A DNA stretch of 64,000 nt from Actinomucor elegans (GCA_026027325.1 JAMSLZ010000016.1:62001-126000); one strand, 5' to 3'. Positions 40,436-51,491 are shown, counted from the first letter of the stretch. Notes: generated by a model from the sequence alone, not told the origin. A program made the numbers and translations.

Positions 40436-40837
40436 GAGCAACGTTAAAAATAAAAAAAAATAAAAATTAGTTTTTAAATTAAATAGTGTTTTTTGTAATT
40501 ATATTTTTTTTTGTTTAACACTTTTTTATTGTAATTTTTGAAAGTTTGGTAATTAACGTAAAAATAAGAAATTGCAATAATTATGCAAAACTTATAAAGA
40601 TTAAACTTTTATATTACTTTTCAATACAATTAAACTTTTTTTTTTCATAATATTTCACACCAGATCGAAACCCTGTTGTGCGACAATTTTTTTCTTTTAA
40701 AATTGATTAAAAAGCACGTCGTAAGTTTTTTAGCAACTTACAACTTGATAAATAAAGAAAACTATATAATTTTAATTTAATAATATAAAAATAATTATAA
40801 TATATATATTAATTATTAATGGTATGTAATGTAGCTC
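40436..40837 (+). repeat. Left 402-bp terminal direct repeat
   Basis: Starts GAGCAACG and ends GTAGCTC (imperfect inverted ends). Holds a perfect 7-bp hairpin GTAAGTT-TTTTAGC-AACTTAC near its right end (about 40720-40740) and an internal AAAATTGA at 40699-40706. Confidence 0.92.
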
Positions 40838-40982
40838 TTATATAAAAATTGCTCTTTGTTTTTGATTCATAGTATCAATTTTTATTTTATTTTTTGCCAA
40901 ATGTTTGAATGTTTAATATTAAAATAATTATAATTATAATCATTTCTGTAACATTAATTCAAACTCAATTACTTTTTTCTAA

Positions 40983-40990
40983 AAAATTGA
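40983..40990 (+). promoter_or_regulatory. AAAATTGA promoter-like motif (chromodomain transposase)
   Basis: AAAATTGA followed by ATTATT, ending 32 nt before ATG 41022. Confidence 0.55.
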
Positions 40991-41021
40991 ATTATTATAT
41001 AAATAAAAATAAGAACATCTT

Positions 41022-42473
41022 ATGACAATTGAAATAGAGGAACTATTAGAAAATGAATATGAAGAGATTAAAACAAATTATTGGAAATTTTTAGATAATA
41101 CATATAAATCTAATATTGAAAAACAATATCATAGAAGTAAAATAGGAAATTTTATTAACATTCAAAATATAAAAAAAGAATTATATGAACTATTAGGTGC
41201 AATTCCTATATTTGTATTTTTAACAGAAATTTGTAGTAAAATTAAAATGCCATCACCAGTATATAATGTAGAAAAAGGAATTTTGATTTTAAAATTATTA
41301 GTAGATGGTTGTTCCATTAATGATATGAAAATTTATGATGAGAATGATTCTTTTTATAGAATTTATAAATCTGTTTTTATTGATAATATAGATTTTTTAG
41401 AAAATTGGGTTAATAATACGATGTTTTATTGTTTTAGCAACAGCATTACTAGATTATTATATAGTAAATTATACAATCCTAAAAATTTTGAACATTGTAC
41501 ATTACTTTTAGATGGAAGACATAATAGAATAGTAATTGAAGATATTGATTTAAATAAAAAAGATTTATATTCTTATAAATTAAAGAAAAATGCATTAAAC
41601 ACCCAATTTATTATAGATTCAGCAGGATATATCATCTATGTTTCAGAATCATTACCATGTAAATTTAATAATGACGATAATATGTTTATTAATAATATAA
41701 ATTTAATGAAATTTTTTAAACTGACAGATTGTTTATGCTATGATGGATTATATGAAAATGTATTAGATGAAATTTTAAAAAAATATAATAATGTAGGATT
41801 ACATATTACAGAAAATAACTTTTGTTTTCCAATAAAAAAAGAAAAAAATATTGATTTAGATGTTGATGAATTAAATTTTAATAAACAATTAGGATCATAT
41901 AGAAGTACCATTGAAACTTTTTTTGCAAAATTTTCAAATATATTCAAAAGATTTAGCTACAAAGCCAATGCAAGAATTACAAAAGAAAAAACATATAACA
42001 TTCAGATTAAATTAGCATTAGTTTTATTTAATATCAAAAACTTTGTAGAAAAAAATAATATAGAAGAAAAATCTTATTATAAACTATGGATGGAAAAAGA
42101 TTTTGATTTTTTTGATACTATTAAGGATTTTAATATCGAAACTAAATCAATAAAGGCGGTATATAAAAAAGAAAATATAATGAATATGAAAAGTTTACAG
42201 GATGATCTTCTAAATAAACTTTTATCTGATAATAATTTTAAAATCAGCTTAACTAAAAATAAAATGCAAATTGATAATGATGATAATAATACTAGTACTG
42301 ATAAAAATGTATATGAGATACAATATATAATACAACATAGAAAAATAAATAATGAATATGAATATGAGGTAAAATGGAGAAATTATAAAAAACAAGTAAA
42401 CAGTTGGATTAAAGAAAGTGACTTTCAAACAAAAGATATTCTAAAGAATTATTGGGATTCTATCAATGTCTAA
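41022..42473 (+). CDS. DDE transposase with C-terminal chromodomain (PIF/Harbinger-like)
   Basis: 483 aa, complete, homologous along its length to the 478-aa protein at 8464. Likely catalytic residues: LLLDGRHNRI (about 163), CYDGLYEN (about 240), RSTIETFFAKFSNIFKRF (about 295). Between them SYKLKKNALNTQFIID and a YVSESLPCKFNNDDNM segment resemble DDE_4/IS5-type enzymes. Residues about 430-475 (YEIQYIIQHRK..YEVKWRNYKKQVNSWIKE) are a chromodomain like that of retrotransposon integrases. Strong A/T codon bias. No upstream Rep-like ORF in this copy. Confidence 0.87.
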   Translation: MTIEIEELLENEYEEIKTNYWKFLDNTYKSNIEKQYHRSKIGNFINIQNIKKELYELLGAIPIFVFLTEICSKIKMPSPVYNVEKGILILKLLVDGCSINDMKIYDENDSFYRIYKSVFIDNIDFLENWVNNTMFYCFSNSITRLLYSKLYNPKNFEHCTLLLDGRHNRIVIEDIDLNKKDLYSYKLKKNALNTQFIIDSAGYIIYVSESLPCKFNNDDNMFINNINLMKFFKLTDCLCYDGLYENVLDEILKKYNNVGLHITENNFCFPIKKEKNIDLDVDELNFNKQLGSYRSTIETFFAKFSNIFKRFSYKANARITKEKTYNIQIKLALVLFNIKNFVEKNNIEEKSYYKLWMEKDFDFFDTIKDFNIETKSIKAVYKKENIMNMKSLQDDLLNKLLSDNNFKISLTKNKMQIDNDDNNTSTDKNVYEIQYIIQHRKINNEYEYEVKWRNYKKQVNSWIKESDFQTKDILKNYWDSINV

Positions 42474-42874
42474 GAGCAACGTTAAAAATAAAAAAAAATA
42501 AAAATTAGTTTTTAAATTAAATAGTGTTTTTTGTAATTATATTTTTTTTTGTTTAACACTTTTTTATTGTAATTTTTGAAAGTTTGGTAATTAACGTAAA
42601 AATAAGAAATTGCAATAATTATGCAAAACTTATAAAGATTAAACTTTTATATTACTTTTCAATACAATTAAACTTTTTTTTTCATAATATTTCACACCAG
42701 ATCGAAACCCTGTTGTGCGACAATTTTTTTCTTTTAAAATTGATTAAAAAGCACGTCGTAAGTTTTTTAGCAACTTACAACTTGATAAATAAAGAAAACT
42801 ATATAATTTTAATTTAATAATATAAAAATAATTATAATATATATATTAATTATTAATGGTATGTAATGTAGCTC
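42474..42874 (+). repeat. Right 402-bp-type terminal direct repeat
   Basis: 401 bp; differs from the left copy in T-run length only, as far as I can see by eye. Confidence 0.92.
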
Positions 42875-45800
42875 AAAAGAATGATGAGGAAGATACTGAC
42901 GAAGGGGAGATGGATACCACCTATGAATAGGGTGATAAGAAGCTACCTATCAAATTACTGGCCATGATTGATACCGGATCTGATACAACCATACTAAACA
43001 AAGCATATTTTTTAATAAACTAAAGCTGAATCACATACATCCAGTTGAAGGCTCTTTGAGTTTTATGTCCAAAGAAGTTGCAAGGATTGGCACGACCGAT
43101 CCCATCAAAGTGACTTATCTGAATGGTATATCTTTTGAGCACACTTTTGAAGTGGCAAACTTTAACAGCGATATGTCAAAGTCTTTTCACATTCTACTTG
43201 GAACAGATATCTTGTCTAAATTAAACATATCCTTAACTGGTGTTGCCCATAAGTACGCTGAGTCTGATGACGACAGTGACTCTGAACTAAAGAAAAAAGA
43301 AAATGATCAGTTTGAGAATTTGAACTTTGATACAAAAAGAAAATATAATCCTGATAATGCCGACTTTGGCACTAAAGAAGAACGTGAAGCATTTCTTCAA
43401 GAGATTAAGAATGCAGTTCAAACTAATCAAAAGATTGAACCTGGATCCTTCTGCACTATTCCTGAATCAATAGTTACAATTCCTGTAAAAGAGAATGTGA
43501 ATTATTATACAAAACAATATCCATTGCCATATCATGCATTACCTGAGATTAAGAAACAGCTTGCAGAATGGCTAGAAAGCGGAGTGGTGGCAGAAAGCAT
43601 GAAACCAAGCTCGCGTTTCAACACGCCGCTTTTGGCGGTTCCCAAGAAAGATAATAATGGTAAATTAACTAAACATCGTATCTGTATGGACTTAAGAAAC
43701 ATAAATCGACACATGGGAATAAGCCAAGAAAATTATGCAGTGCCTCATATTCAAGACATCTTTGATAGAGTCTCTAAAGAAGGACATGTATTTTCCAAGT
43801 TAGACTTACAGAGTGCATATCATTCATTTCAAGTACATCCTGACAGCAGAGAAGTGCTTAGCTTTACAGTGGACAATAAAACATATCATTGGAAAGGCTG
43901 CTGTTTTGGCTTACAACAAATCACGTCCCAGTTTTGCAAAATCATGAATATGATTTTCCATGACATGGATGGCGTCGAATGCTATGTTGATGACATTTGT
44001 TTATTTAGTAAAGCTGAAGATCATGCGACACTAGTAAAGAACGTGATTGAAAGATTAACAGCTGTAATCTTGAAAATAAATGTTGAAAAATCATTGTACC
44101 TTAAAAGCTCAATCCTGATCCTAGGATTCCTGGTTGGACCAGGTATCAGAAAAATTGATACACGTCGATTGTCAATGATGGATCAATGGGATCAACCACC
44201 CAAAACATCCAAGCAAATCAAAAGTATTTGCGGTGTTATTTCATACTTAAGACAATATATACCTACTTTGTCCCGATTGATGGGCCCTATTGATTATCTC
44301 CGAAATGAAAAGAATATCAAAGATAAGTGGACTCAAATGCATACTGATCGATTACAAACTATCAAAGAAGCCCTTATGACTGAAGGTTTACTCCATACAC
44401 CTGACATGAGTAAACCATTCTATTTAGAAACTGATGCAAGTCAATACGGGATTGCTTGTGCATTGACTCAAAGGGCGGTCGATGGACGAACACTTCACAT
44501 CGCACTGTTAAGCAAATCCTTAAATAGAGCACAACGGAACTATTCAGTGACACGACGCGAGTTAATGGCAATCACTGTGTTCTTAGAAAAACTCAGAGTT
44601 TTGCTGTGGGGACATCCCAATATTACAGTTCGTACGGATCATCGTGCTCTCGTATATCTACACACTATGAAATATCCTAACCGTGCAATGCAAAACTACA
44701 TGGATATATTGCAAGAATTCAGCCAAATTCGGTATGAGCACTTGCCAGGATATACCAACACTCTGCCTGATTTATTATCTCGACTCTACGAACCATTCGC
44801 AGACGATCAGATCTTAGAGAGGGGTGATGATACCGGAAAAAAGGTCATAAAATCTGAACGTCTACACCTGAGCAATAAAAAGCTCCAATCAGGACCAAAA
44901 GATAATAAAAGGATACACTTTGTAACAAGATCAAAAAAGATATATAGCTACGACAAGAAGCTTAATGCTCTCGCAGCAAAGATGAAAGACGCTGGAAATG
45001 AGCCAGTGGAAATGATGGCACCACCTATAGAAGAACGTAAATCTCTATTAAAAGAGGTACATGCATTAGGGCACTTTGGAAGTTATAGCATTGTCAAACA
45101 CCTACATAGTCAGGGCATTCATTGGACCAAACTATTCGATGAAGCTAGAGAGGTGTGCAAGAGCTGCATACAATGTGCACGACATAATGTTCAACGTAAA
45201 GGCTACCATCCAATAAAAAACATCGTCGCATATGCACCGTTTGATCGCATTGCAATGGATCTAGCTGGACCATTCGAAATGACATACTCGGGTAATGTTT
45301 TCATCCTTGTAGTAATAGATATATGTACCAGATATGTGATTGCTCGTGCAATGCCTAACAAACAAAGCGATACAGTAGCATATACTCTCATTGACATATT
45401 TGGAGACTATGGATTCCCAACCTGCATTCAATCTGACAATGGTCGAGAACTCAAGAACACTATAATGAAAACTATCACAGACACTCTGGGTATCGAACAT
45501 CGGTTCAGTACACCTTACCATAGTCGATCAAATGGCGCGTGTGAAAATGCGGTTAAAACAGTTCAAGAAGCAGTAAAGAAGATGACAGGATTCGACAAGA
45601 AGAATTGGGATAGACAGCTTAGCAGTGCTCAATTCTCAATAAATGCAAAAATCCGTCATCGTACTGAAAGTTCCTCCTTTTCGCTAATGTTTGCAAGACA
45701 GTTGAATGTTCTCCAGAAATATAATCAACCAGATAAAAAGAAGAACTGGCCTAATCGAGCTATGACTGAAAAAGAGCTTCTCGAGAAAGCCAAGTATATG

Positions 45801-46433
45801 TCAAATATTGTCTTTCCTGCAATCAAAGATCGAACCTTGAGAATCATTGAAGAAGAAGCAAAGAGGTTCAACAAAAAAAACTATATGATCCATATTAAGA
45901 ATGGTGATTGGGTCATGGTGAAAATCCCTGAATCACAACGTGGTAACAAACTCCAACCCATCTATGAAGGGCCTTATCGAGTGGCGCATAGAAACAAAAA
46001 TGATTCCACATATGTGCTAAAAGATGAAATGAACGAACTGCTACATCGAGAATATGCGCCGTATGAATTGAAGGTTGTATCGGTAGATGAGACAGCTATT
46101 GAAGATGAGATGTACGAAGTTGACTGCATTCGAGATCATCGTGGACCACCTATGAATAGAGAGTATTTAGTTAAATGGAGTGGTTACGGTGAAAGAGAGA
46201 ACACTTGGGAAACCGAGGCCTCGTTCAATAACCCACTGACGATTACGAAATATTGGGATAAGGTGAAAGAACTCGAACAATTAGAACAGGAGAGAAGGGC
46301 CAAGTTGTTTGCAGCTGGACCTGGATCCAAGAAGGAAGTCAATAAACATGTGGAAAAGACTAGACGCAAACGCGCACTTGACAATAAGAAGGCTACTCAG
46401 AAAAGAAGCAAACGACTGAATACAGGACTATAA
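42875..46433 (+). pseudogene. Element D Pol: protease, RT, RNase H, integrase, chromodomain
   Basis: 42875-43055 continues Gag into the protease (KLLAMIDTGSDTT) but contains an in-frame TAG near 42927 and a 1-nt slip in a T-run near 43010. From 43056 an open frame of 1125 aa follows: FHILLGTDIL protease end, RT with YVDD near 310, RNase H with TDAS near 458 and TDHRA, integrase HHCC (about 668-708), Asp in MDLAGPF (733), Asp in SDNGRE (792), Glu in CENAV (828), and a chromodomain (about 1018-1068, YLVKWSGYGERENTWE) with a basic tail. With identical LTRs these may be recoding signals rather than decay, but I call it a pseudogene on caution. Confidence 0.85.
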
Positions 46434-46625
46434 AAAAAAAAAAAAAAAGAGAAAACAAATATATACATATAGACATATATAATAATGAAATAATCAGACA
46501 AAAGGACTGGTAATTCCCAGCAGGTGGCTTATAGAATACAACACAGAAAAGACAATAAATTCAGGTCTCTGAATATAATCATACATGCCAAGTCGTTCAA
46601 CATTGTTGAAACTGGTGGAGGGCAA

Positions 46626-46936
46626 TGTAGTAAATATAAGACTATCTATCTGACACGGCATAAAAATAATAGTGTATTTTATATCCTGTGTGACACCTAA
46701 GCTGGACATGTAATAATAATAACAATAATAACAATAACAATAATAGTAACACATAGGAGTAGTAGCAACAATGATGATAATAATACCAAACAAAGCTGGG
46801 AATAATTGAATAGAATAGAAAGCATATAAAAGATGCCGAAGTAGAGGCATCGAAAAGGACTTTACTCTATTTTTGAATAAACATCATCCATAGAGGACTT
46901 TGAAGATATTTTCCAGTTTTATAACAATTGCTTACA
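46626..46936 (+). repeat. Element D 3' LTR
   Basis: 311 bp, apparently identical to the 5' LTR. Preceded by an A-run after the Pol stop and about 190 bp of spacer. Confidence 0.92.
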
Positions 46937-47090
46937 ATAATAATACCAAACAAAGCTGGGAATAATTGAATAGAATAGAAAGCATATAAAAGATGCCGAA
47001 GTAGAGGCATCGAAAAGGACTTTACTCTATTTTTGAATAAACATCATCCATAGAGGACTTTGAAGATTTTTTCCAGTTTTATAAATTAAT
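46937..47090 (+). repeat. Older element D LTR, right half
   Basis: Continues the LTR interrupted at 36758 (ATAATAATACCAAAC..TTCCAGTTTTATA) and diverges just before its expected end. Confidence 0.87.
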
Positions 47091-47447
47091 CTTTTTCTCT
47101 TTACACAGCTGTCTAAAATAAAACTATGCGGTTGATGTTAGTATCAATAGAGAGCTAAAACTTTGGACTTTTTTTCTATAGGTTTTTCTTCATTCTGAAC
47201 TGTATTTAAAACTAGGGAGTTAAGGAGAAGTTGAGGATTTTTGATTTTTTGATTTTTCAAAATATGTCGTTACTTAGCACCGCATAAAGTTATTTTAAAT
47301 TGAGCTATCGAAGAAATTTAAAACATGTTCCAAAACAATGGAACGTTCTTTATGAATAGGAAAATTAAAATAAAGAATAAAAGAAGCTGGCTCTTCCTGT
47401 CCAAATTGAATATTTTCATCACTTTTTTTTATAAAAAAATTAACATC

Positions 47448-47930
47448 ATGGTTCGTTCTATTACTAAAGATAAGCAAGACACTCTCAAGTCACTGTTGTC
47501 AAGAAACACTCCATACTCAAGAATTCAGAAACAACTACCAAATATTTCTCTAGCCACTATTAGTAGATATAAAGCAAAGTTTTTTCCTACTACGAAGCCT
47601 GCTATCACTGGAAGGCCATGTTCAATAAGCAATACAACAAAGAAATACATTCGAAATAAGATGAAAACCGGTCAATTCAAATCACCACAAGATATAAAGG
47701 CTTATCTTATTTCAGTTGGAATTAATATGACAATCAGGAACATTCAGTTAATGCTTCATTCTATGGGCTTCAAAGCAAAAAGAAAGCAGGAGTCTGATTT
47801 CATCTCCGAAAGCAATAGAAAAAAGCGACTTGCGTGAGCTAAACAACATACGGTGTTAGCCAAGGACAACTGGCGTAAGTGGATATTTTCAGACAAAACA
47901 AAGGTTAACATTTGTGTTGTAAACATGACT
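47448..47930 (+). pseudogene. Tc1-type transposase remnant, N-terminal part
   Basis: From ATG 47448: MVRSITKDKQDTLKSLL and a helix-turn-helix (SRIQKQLPNISLATISRYK), then TGRPCSISNTTKKYIR as in Tc1 enzymes. A TGA replaces an expected TGG at 47835 (RLA-stop-AKQHTVLAKDNW). The frame reaches the first catalytic Asp (IFSDKTKVN) and then loses similarity. No matching right terminus was found; 47931-48195 shows nothing recognisable. A decayed, truncated copy. Confidence 0.8.
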
Positions 47931-48195
47931 TGTTCAGTGTCCGTCACCAATCAGGCCAATGTTCGACAATGCTTATACTCAGCTTGTGCTTTGACAGCTT
48001 TGTAACGTCGGTTAAGAGATATATATGGAAATCAATGCTTAGTGCAACTAACCTTCATAAACTATCTATCACCGAATATAAAGTCGTACTAGAATGGATT
48101 ACTATAAATCCTTGTTAACTCCATGAGCGCAGTCTTTGACTAACTCAATCGTCTATAATATCAAGTTAAATCCGAACTTCAATTTTGTATAAATA

Positions 48196-49757
48196 CAGTG
48201 GTGGAAATAACTGGTGCACAAAACTTTATTCGGGGATATCTTCATGGAAAAGGACGCTAACCTTTTCAAATAACTTTATAACTATTCACAAAATTGATTA
48301 TAATATTCCTATAAGCTTTTAAGTTTGTTTATTTACGTCACTCCAACGTCATAGCTGATAATTAAATTTTTAAGTTATGCGAAAATATGAAAGTTTCCGA
48401 TAATAGCGATGTAGTCGAAATATTACATATTATTGCTTCATTTTTTCGGTAGTTATGATAATTTATGACGTTAATGATGTCAAAGCTATAAAAACAACCA
48501 CATTATTTCAATGCTTTTTTACCATTTTATCAACCTCTTTAAAAGACTTTATTAATTTGAAGATGCCCTATCAAATTCCTTCTGACAAGCTAAACTCCGT
48601 CAAAGCACTCATTTTGCAAGGCGCTGCCACTAATGAGGCTGTCCAACGAACTGGAGTTTCTAAATGGACAATTAATCGGATGAAAGCACAGTTGAACCCT
48701 GATTACAAGCAACCTCGTGGTGAAAAACCTTCTCCCCTAAGTAATACTACTAAGATAGTTCTTCGATGTAAAGTCCGGTGTGGTAGCTTACGCTCTTCGC
48801 GAGATGCTCGACGATGGTTGTTGAGCTTAGGTTATTTTATTGACGAGCGACAAGTACGAAATCTGATGAGACAGCTTAATTTAGTTTCATTTATTAAAAA
48901 AAAAGACCATTTTACAAGCGAAATCACCCCATGGATCGGTTAAAATGGGCAAAACAACACCGTGACTGGACAGTAGACGACTGGGAGAAGGTTATATTCT
49001 CTGATGAAACCAAAATAAACACGTGAGTGTCCGACAGAAATGGTCGTTTTTTCTTAATAGCTGAAACTAAATTAAGCTGTCTCATTAGATTTCGTAGTTG
49101 TCGCTTGCCAATAAAACAGCCTAAGCTCAATAATCATCATCGAGCATCTCGCAAAGAGCGTAAGCTACCACATCGGACTTTGAACCGAAGAACTATCTTA
49201 GCAGTATTGCTTATGGGAGAAGGTCTTCTACAGGGAGGTCACTCGTAATCAGAGTTCAACTGTGCTTTCATTCGATTGATTGTCCATTTGGAAACTCCAG
49301 TTTGCTAAACAGCTTCATTAGTGACTGCGCCTTAAAAAATGAGTGCTCTGATGGAGTTTAAAACTTGTCAGAAGGAATTTGATAGGGCATCTTCAAATAT
49401 ATGAAGTCCTTTAAAGAGGTTGATAAAATGGTAAAAAAGGATCGAAATAATGTGGTTCTTTTTATAGCTTTGACATCACTAACGTCATAAATTATCATAA
49501 TCATGGAAAAAATGAAGCTATAATATGTAGAATTTCGATTACATTGCTATTGTCGGAAACTTTGATATTTTTGCCTAACTTAAAAATTTAATTATCAGCT
49601 ATGACGTTGGAGTGACGTAAATAAACAAACTTAAAAGCTTATAGGGATATTATAATCAATTTTGTGAATAGTTATAAAGTTATTTGAAAAGGTTAGCACC
49701 ATTTTTCATGAAGATATCCCCGAATAAAGTTTTGTGCACCAGTTATTTCCACCACTG
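48196..49757. mobile_element. Palindromic fold-back mariner
   Basis: 1562 bp between TA dinucleotides (48194-48195 and 49758-49759). Ends CAGTGGTGGAAATAACTGG. The left ~720 bp and right ~730 bp are inverted copies of the same transposon half, joined by a ~110-bp unique centre (about 48919-49027). Each arm carries the terminal repeat and the N-terminal transposase region. Nothing encodes the second Asp or the Glu, so it depends on another enzyme to move. Confidence 0.88.
48563..49024 (+). pseudogene. Truncated mariner transposase in the palindrome
   Basis: ATG 48563: MPYQIPSDKLNSVKALILQ and helix-turn-helix NEAVQRTGVSKWTINRMK. The open frame ends at 48943; after a frameshift it goes on RLKWAKQHRDW..IFSDETKIN to 49024, where the palindrome turns. 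An inverted copy of the first ~120 residues is on the minus strand at about 49030-49400. The catalytic core is missing. Confidence 0.8.
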
Positions 49758-50044
49758 TATATGTTTTATAGTCGATTCCAATAAGCGTGTACAAAAGATT
49801 ATATATGAGATAAAAGATACTCTATTATTTGTCAGGTACACACATATTTGTGCGTAACCTTTTAATTAGTATAAATATCAAATAGAACGCTAAATGAATA
49901 AAGATCATCTTTTATCTCTTAATTACAACACTTTTATATAAATCTACACTAAAATATACATCTCTGCTCACGACATATTCTAAGATGCAATTGATATTTA
50001 TACCAATTAAAAAGGTTACACATCAAGACCGTGTGTACCTGACA
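49758..50044 (-). mobile_element. Element A-type LTR fragment with nested solo LTR
   Basis: 49758-49829 and 49976-50044 match the element A LTR from TATATGTTTTATAG to ACCTGACA; the first ~15 bp are lost at the palindrome. It is split by an element B LTR with the 4-bp duplication TATT. The LTR ends 47 bp from the 3' end of the tRNA-Asp gene. Confidence 0.85.
49830..49975 (+). mobile_element. Solo element B LTR, reverse orientation
   Basis: 146 bp, TGTCAGGTAC..GCTCACGACA, flanked by TATT on both sides. The complete copy that identifies the split LTR at 33401/36257. Confidence 0.87.
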
Positions 50045-50091
50045 ATGGCAAAACTACAAACACTTCCATAGAATGGAAAAATAAAATTAAA

Positions 50092-50163
50092 CTCTCCGAC
50101 GGGGAATTGAACCCCGGTCTCCCGCGTGACAGGCGGGGATACTCACCACTATACTATCGAAGA
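50092..50163 (-). tRNA. tRNA-Asp (GTC)
   Basis: 72 nt on the minus strand: acceptor TCTTCGA pairs with TCGGAGA; A box TAGTATAGTGG; anticodon loop CTGTCAC with GTC; T-arm GGGGTTCAATTCCCC; discriminator G73 as in Asp tRNAs. The gene looks complete and functional. LTR debris lies 47 bp beyond its 3' end. Confidence 0.96.
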
Positions 50164-50240
50164 GATATATTTTTGTCAGTTCGGACTCTTGTAATGGACG
50201 TGTGTAGAATCAGTTCTCTCACTGCAAATAAAACCTCCTT

Positions 50241-50654
50241 TTACGGCCGTAACAGCATGGTAATAGTCCGACTGTTACGGCTGTAACACTCCAACTATTA
50301 CCACATAAAGGCCAATACTAGGATTTTTTCACTTTTTATGATATAATCGTAATAAGCATAATTTTTTATTGCGGTTACCATTTTTTTTTAAGTTTGTATC
50401 TATAATGGTTGTGGAGATATTGAAGAAAATATCTATTTTCATATTTATGTTTCTTTAAAGTCCAACTTAAAACATCGACTTATAAGCGGACTGTACAAAT
50501 GGGGTTCGTGTAAGGTCTAACTTTGCTTTTAAATTATAATAAATGAGTTTGTATCACTCTGCTATTACCCATTAAAGATATACTCTATGGTTAAAGAATG
50601 ATTATGAGAATAATATGTACACATGAAAATTGTTTGCGTTTTTGAGAATTGTAT
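50241..50654 (+). repeat. 414-bp direct repeat, copy 1
   Basis: Starts TTACGGCCGTAACAG and ends GAGAATTGTAT. About 95% identical by eye to 52329-52743. No ORF and no known element recognised. Confidence 0.88.
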
Positions 50655-51491
50655 GGTTGAATTAATAAAAAAAAATGACAAAAAACGTCTTATAAAAGAA
50701 TAACTTCGTCTAACAACTAAAGTTCTGTATGTGCCATATATATATGTTTAGATGCACAATTAAGTTCTCTACAACTTTTGCTAAGCAATTATTTGTGGCT
50801 TTGCAATATTTTACTTGCAAAAATCGCTTAAATAACTTCATTTAACGAATTTTTGTTGAATTTTTGAAACCCCCAAAAAATGATTCTTTCTTCCAGTTAT
50901 TGAAGCAACAATAGCCAATAAAAGTATAATATTATTTTTTATCTCGCCTTGCTACTACTTAATAATTACTACTTTTTTGATACGTCATCTTTGAGGCTTT
51001 TATTTTAATAAAATTTTTTCGCTCTTCTCGTGTTTTCTTTTCACTGTAATCCTTACTTTTTTTTTAATTGAAGTATGTACAAATAACATTAATTAGTCAT
51101 TCCCATCAAGGTAAAAATTCCTATTAAATCATAGCTTGAAGCATACTTAATCCTCTTTTCTCTTATTAACAAACTTACACAGCTTTCATCATTTTTTACA
51201 TGTGCTTTTTTTTTCAGTTTTAATGGTAAGAGAAAAGTTGTAATTACTTCATATAAACTGATCGGTTTTTTAGATTCTTCGTCAATCTTGGCTTAATATA
51301 TCATCTGATTTGCATTAATATGCTCAATATATTCCATATGGTGATTCCGTCTTCTAATGCTTGCTAGATTTTGTATGTATCGAAACTTTCTTCTTCAACT
51401 TTGTTCTTATATATTCTTCTATTTAGCTGTTAGATCGGTTTGATTGAGTTGCACTACTTCCAGCTGTTACGTTGTGAATTATCAGACTGCT
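50655..51491. other. AT-rich unassigned stretch
   Basis: No coding frame of useful length on either strand and no recognisable element. A possible 5' UTR intron with GTATGT donor (51373) and TTTAG acceptor (about 51425) lies just before the micro-exon candidate. Confidence 0.5.

Larger units (their letters stand above)
40436..42874 (+). mobile_element. Chromodomain-DDE transposon with 402-bp terminal direct repeats
   Basis: 2439 bp, same architecture as 7629-10132 but diverged in sequence. Direct repeats 40436-40837 and 42474-42874 (402 and 401 bp, differing in a T-run) flank one transposase gene. The flanking AAAA on both sides fits a 3- or 4-bp duplication. Ends GAGCAACGTT and GTAGCTC. The transposase stop codon lies directly against the right repeat. 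Confidence 0.88.
36759..46936 (+). mobile_element. Element D: Ty3-type chromovirus with two nested DNA transposons
   Basis: LTRs of 311 bp (36759-37069 and 46626-46936) with no differences seen, 5-bp duplication ATAAT. Gag is split by Merlin-2, and a chromodomain-DDE element sits at the Gag-Pol border. No tRNA-type TGG primer site follows the 5' LTR, so self-priming as in Tf1/sushi elements is possible but unproven. Identical LTRs mean this insertion, and both nested ones, are young. Confidence 0.93.

Noticed and set aside
44151..44158. AAAATTGA inside the element D Pol coding region, and another at 48289-48296 in the palindromic mariner
   Set aside because: Neither lies near a start codon; they show the motif also occurs by chance and were not counted as promoters.
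47325..47447. Longer start for the Tc1 remnant at 47325
   Set aside because: The extra residues are not transposase-like; ATG 47448 fits the usual Tc1 N-terminus.
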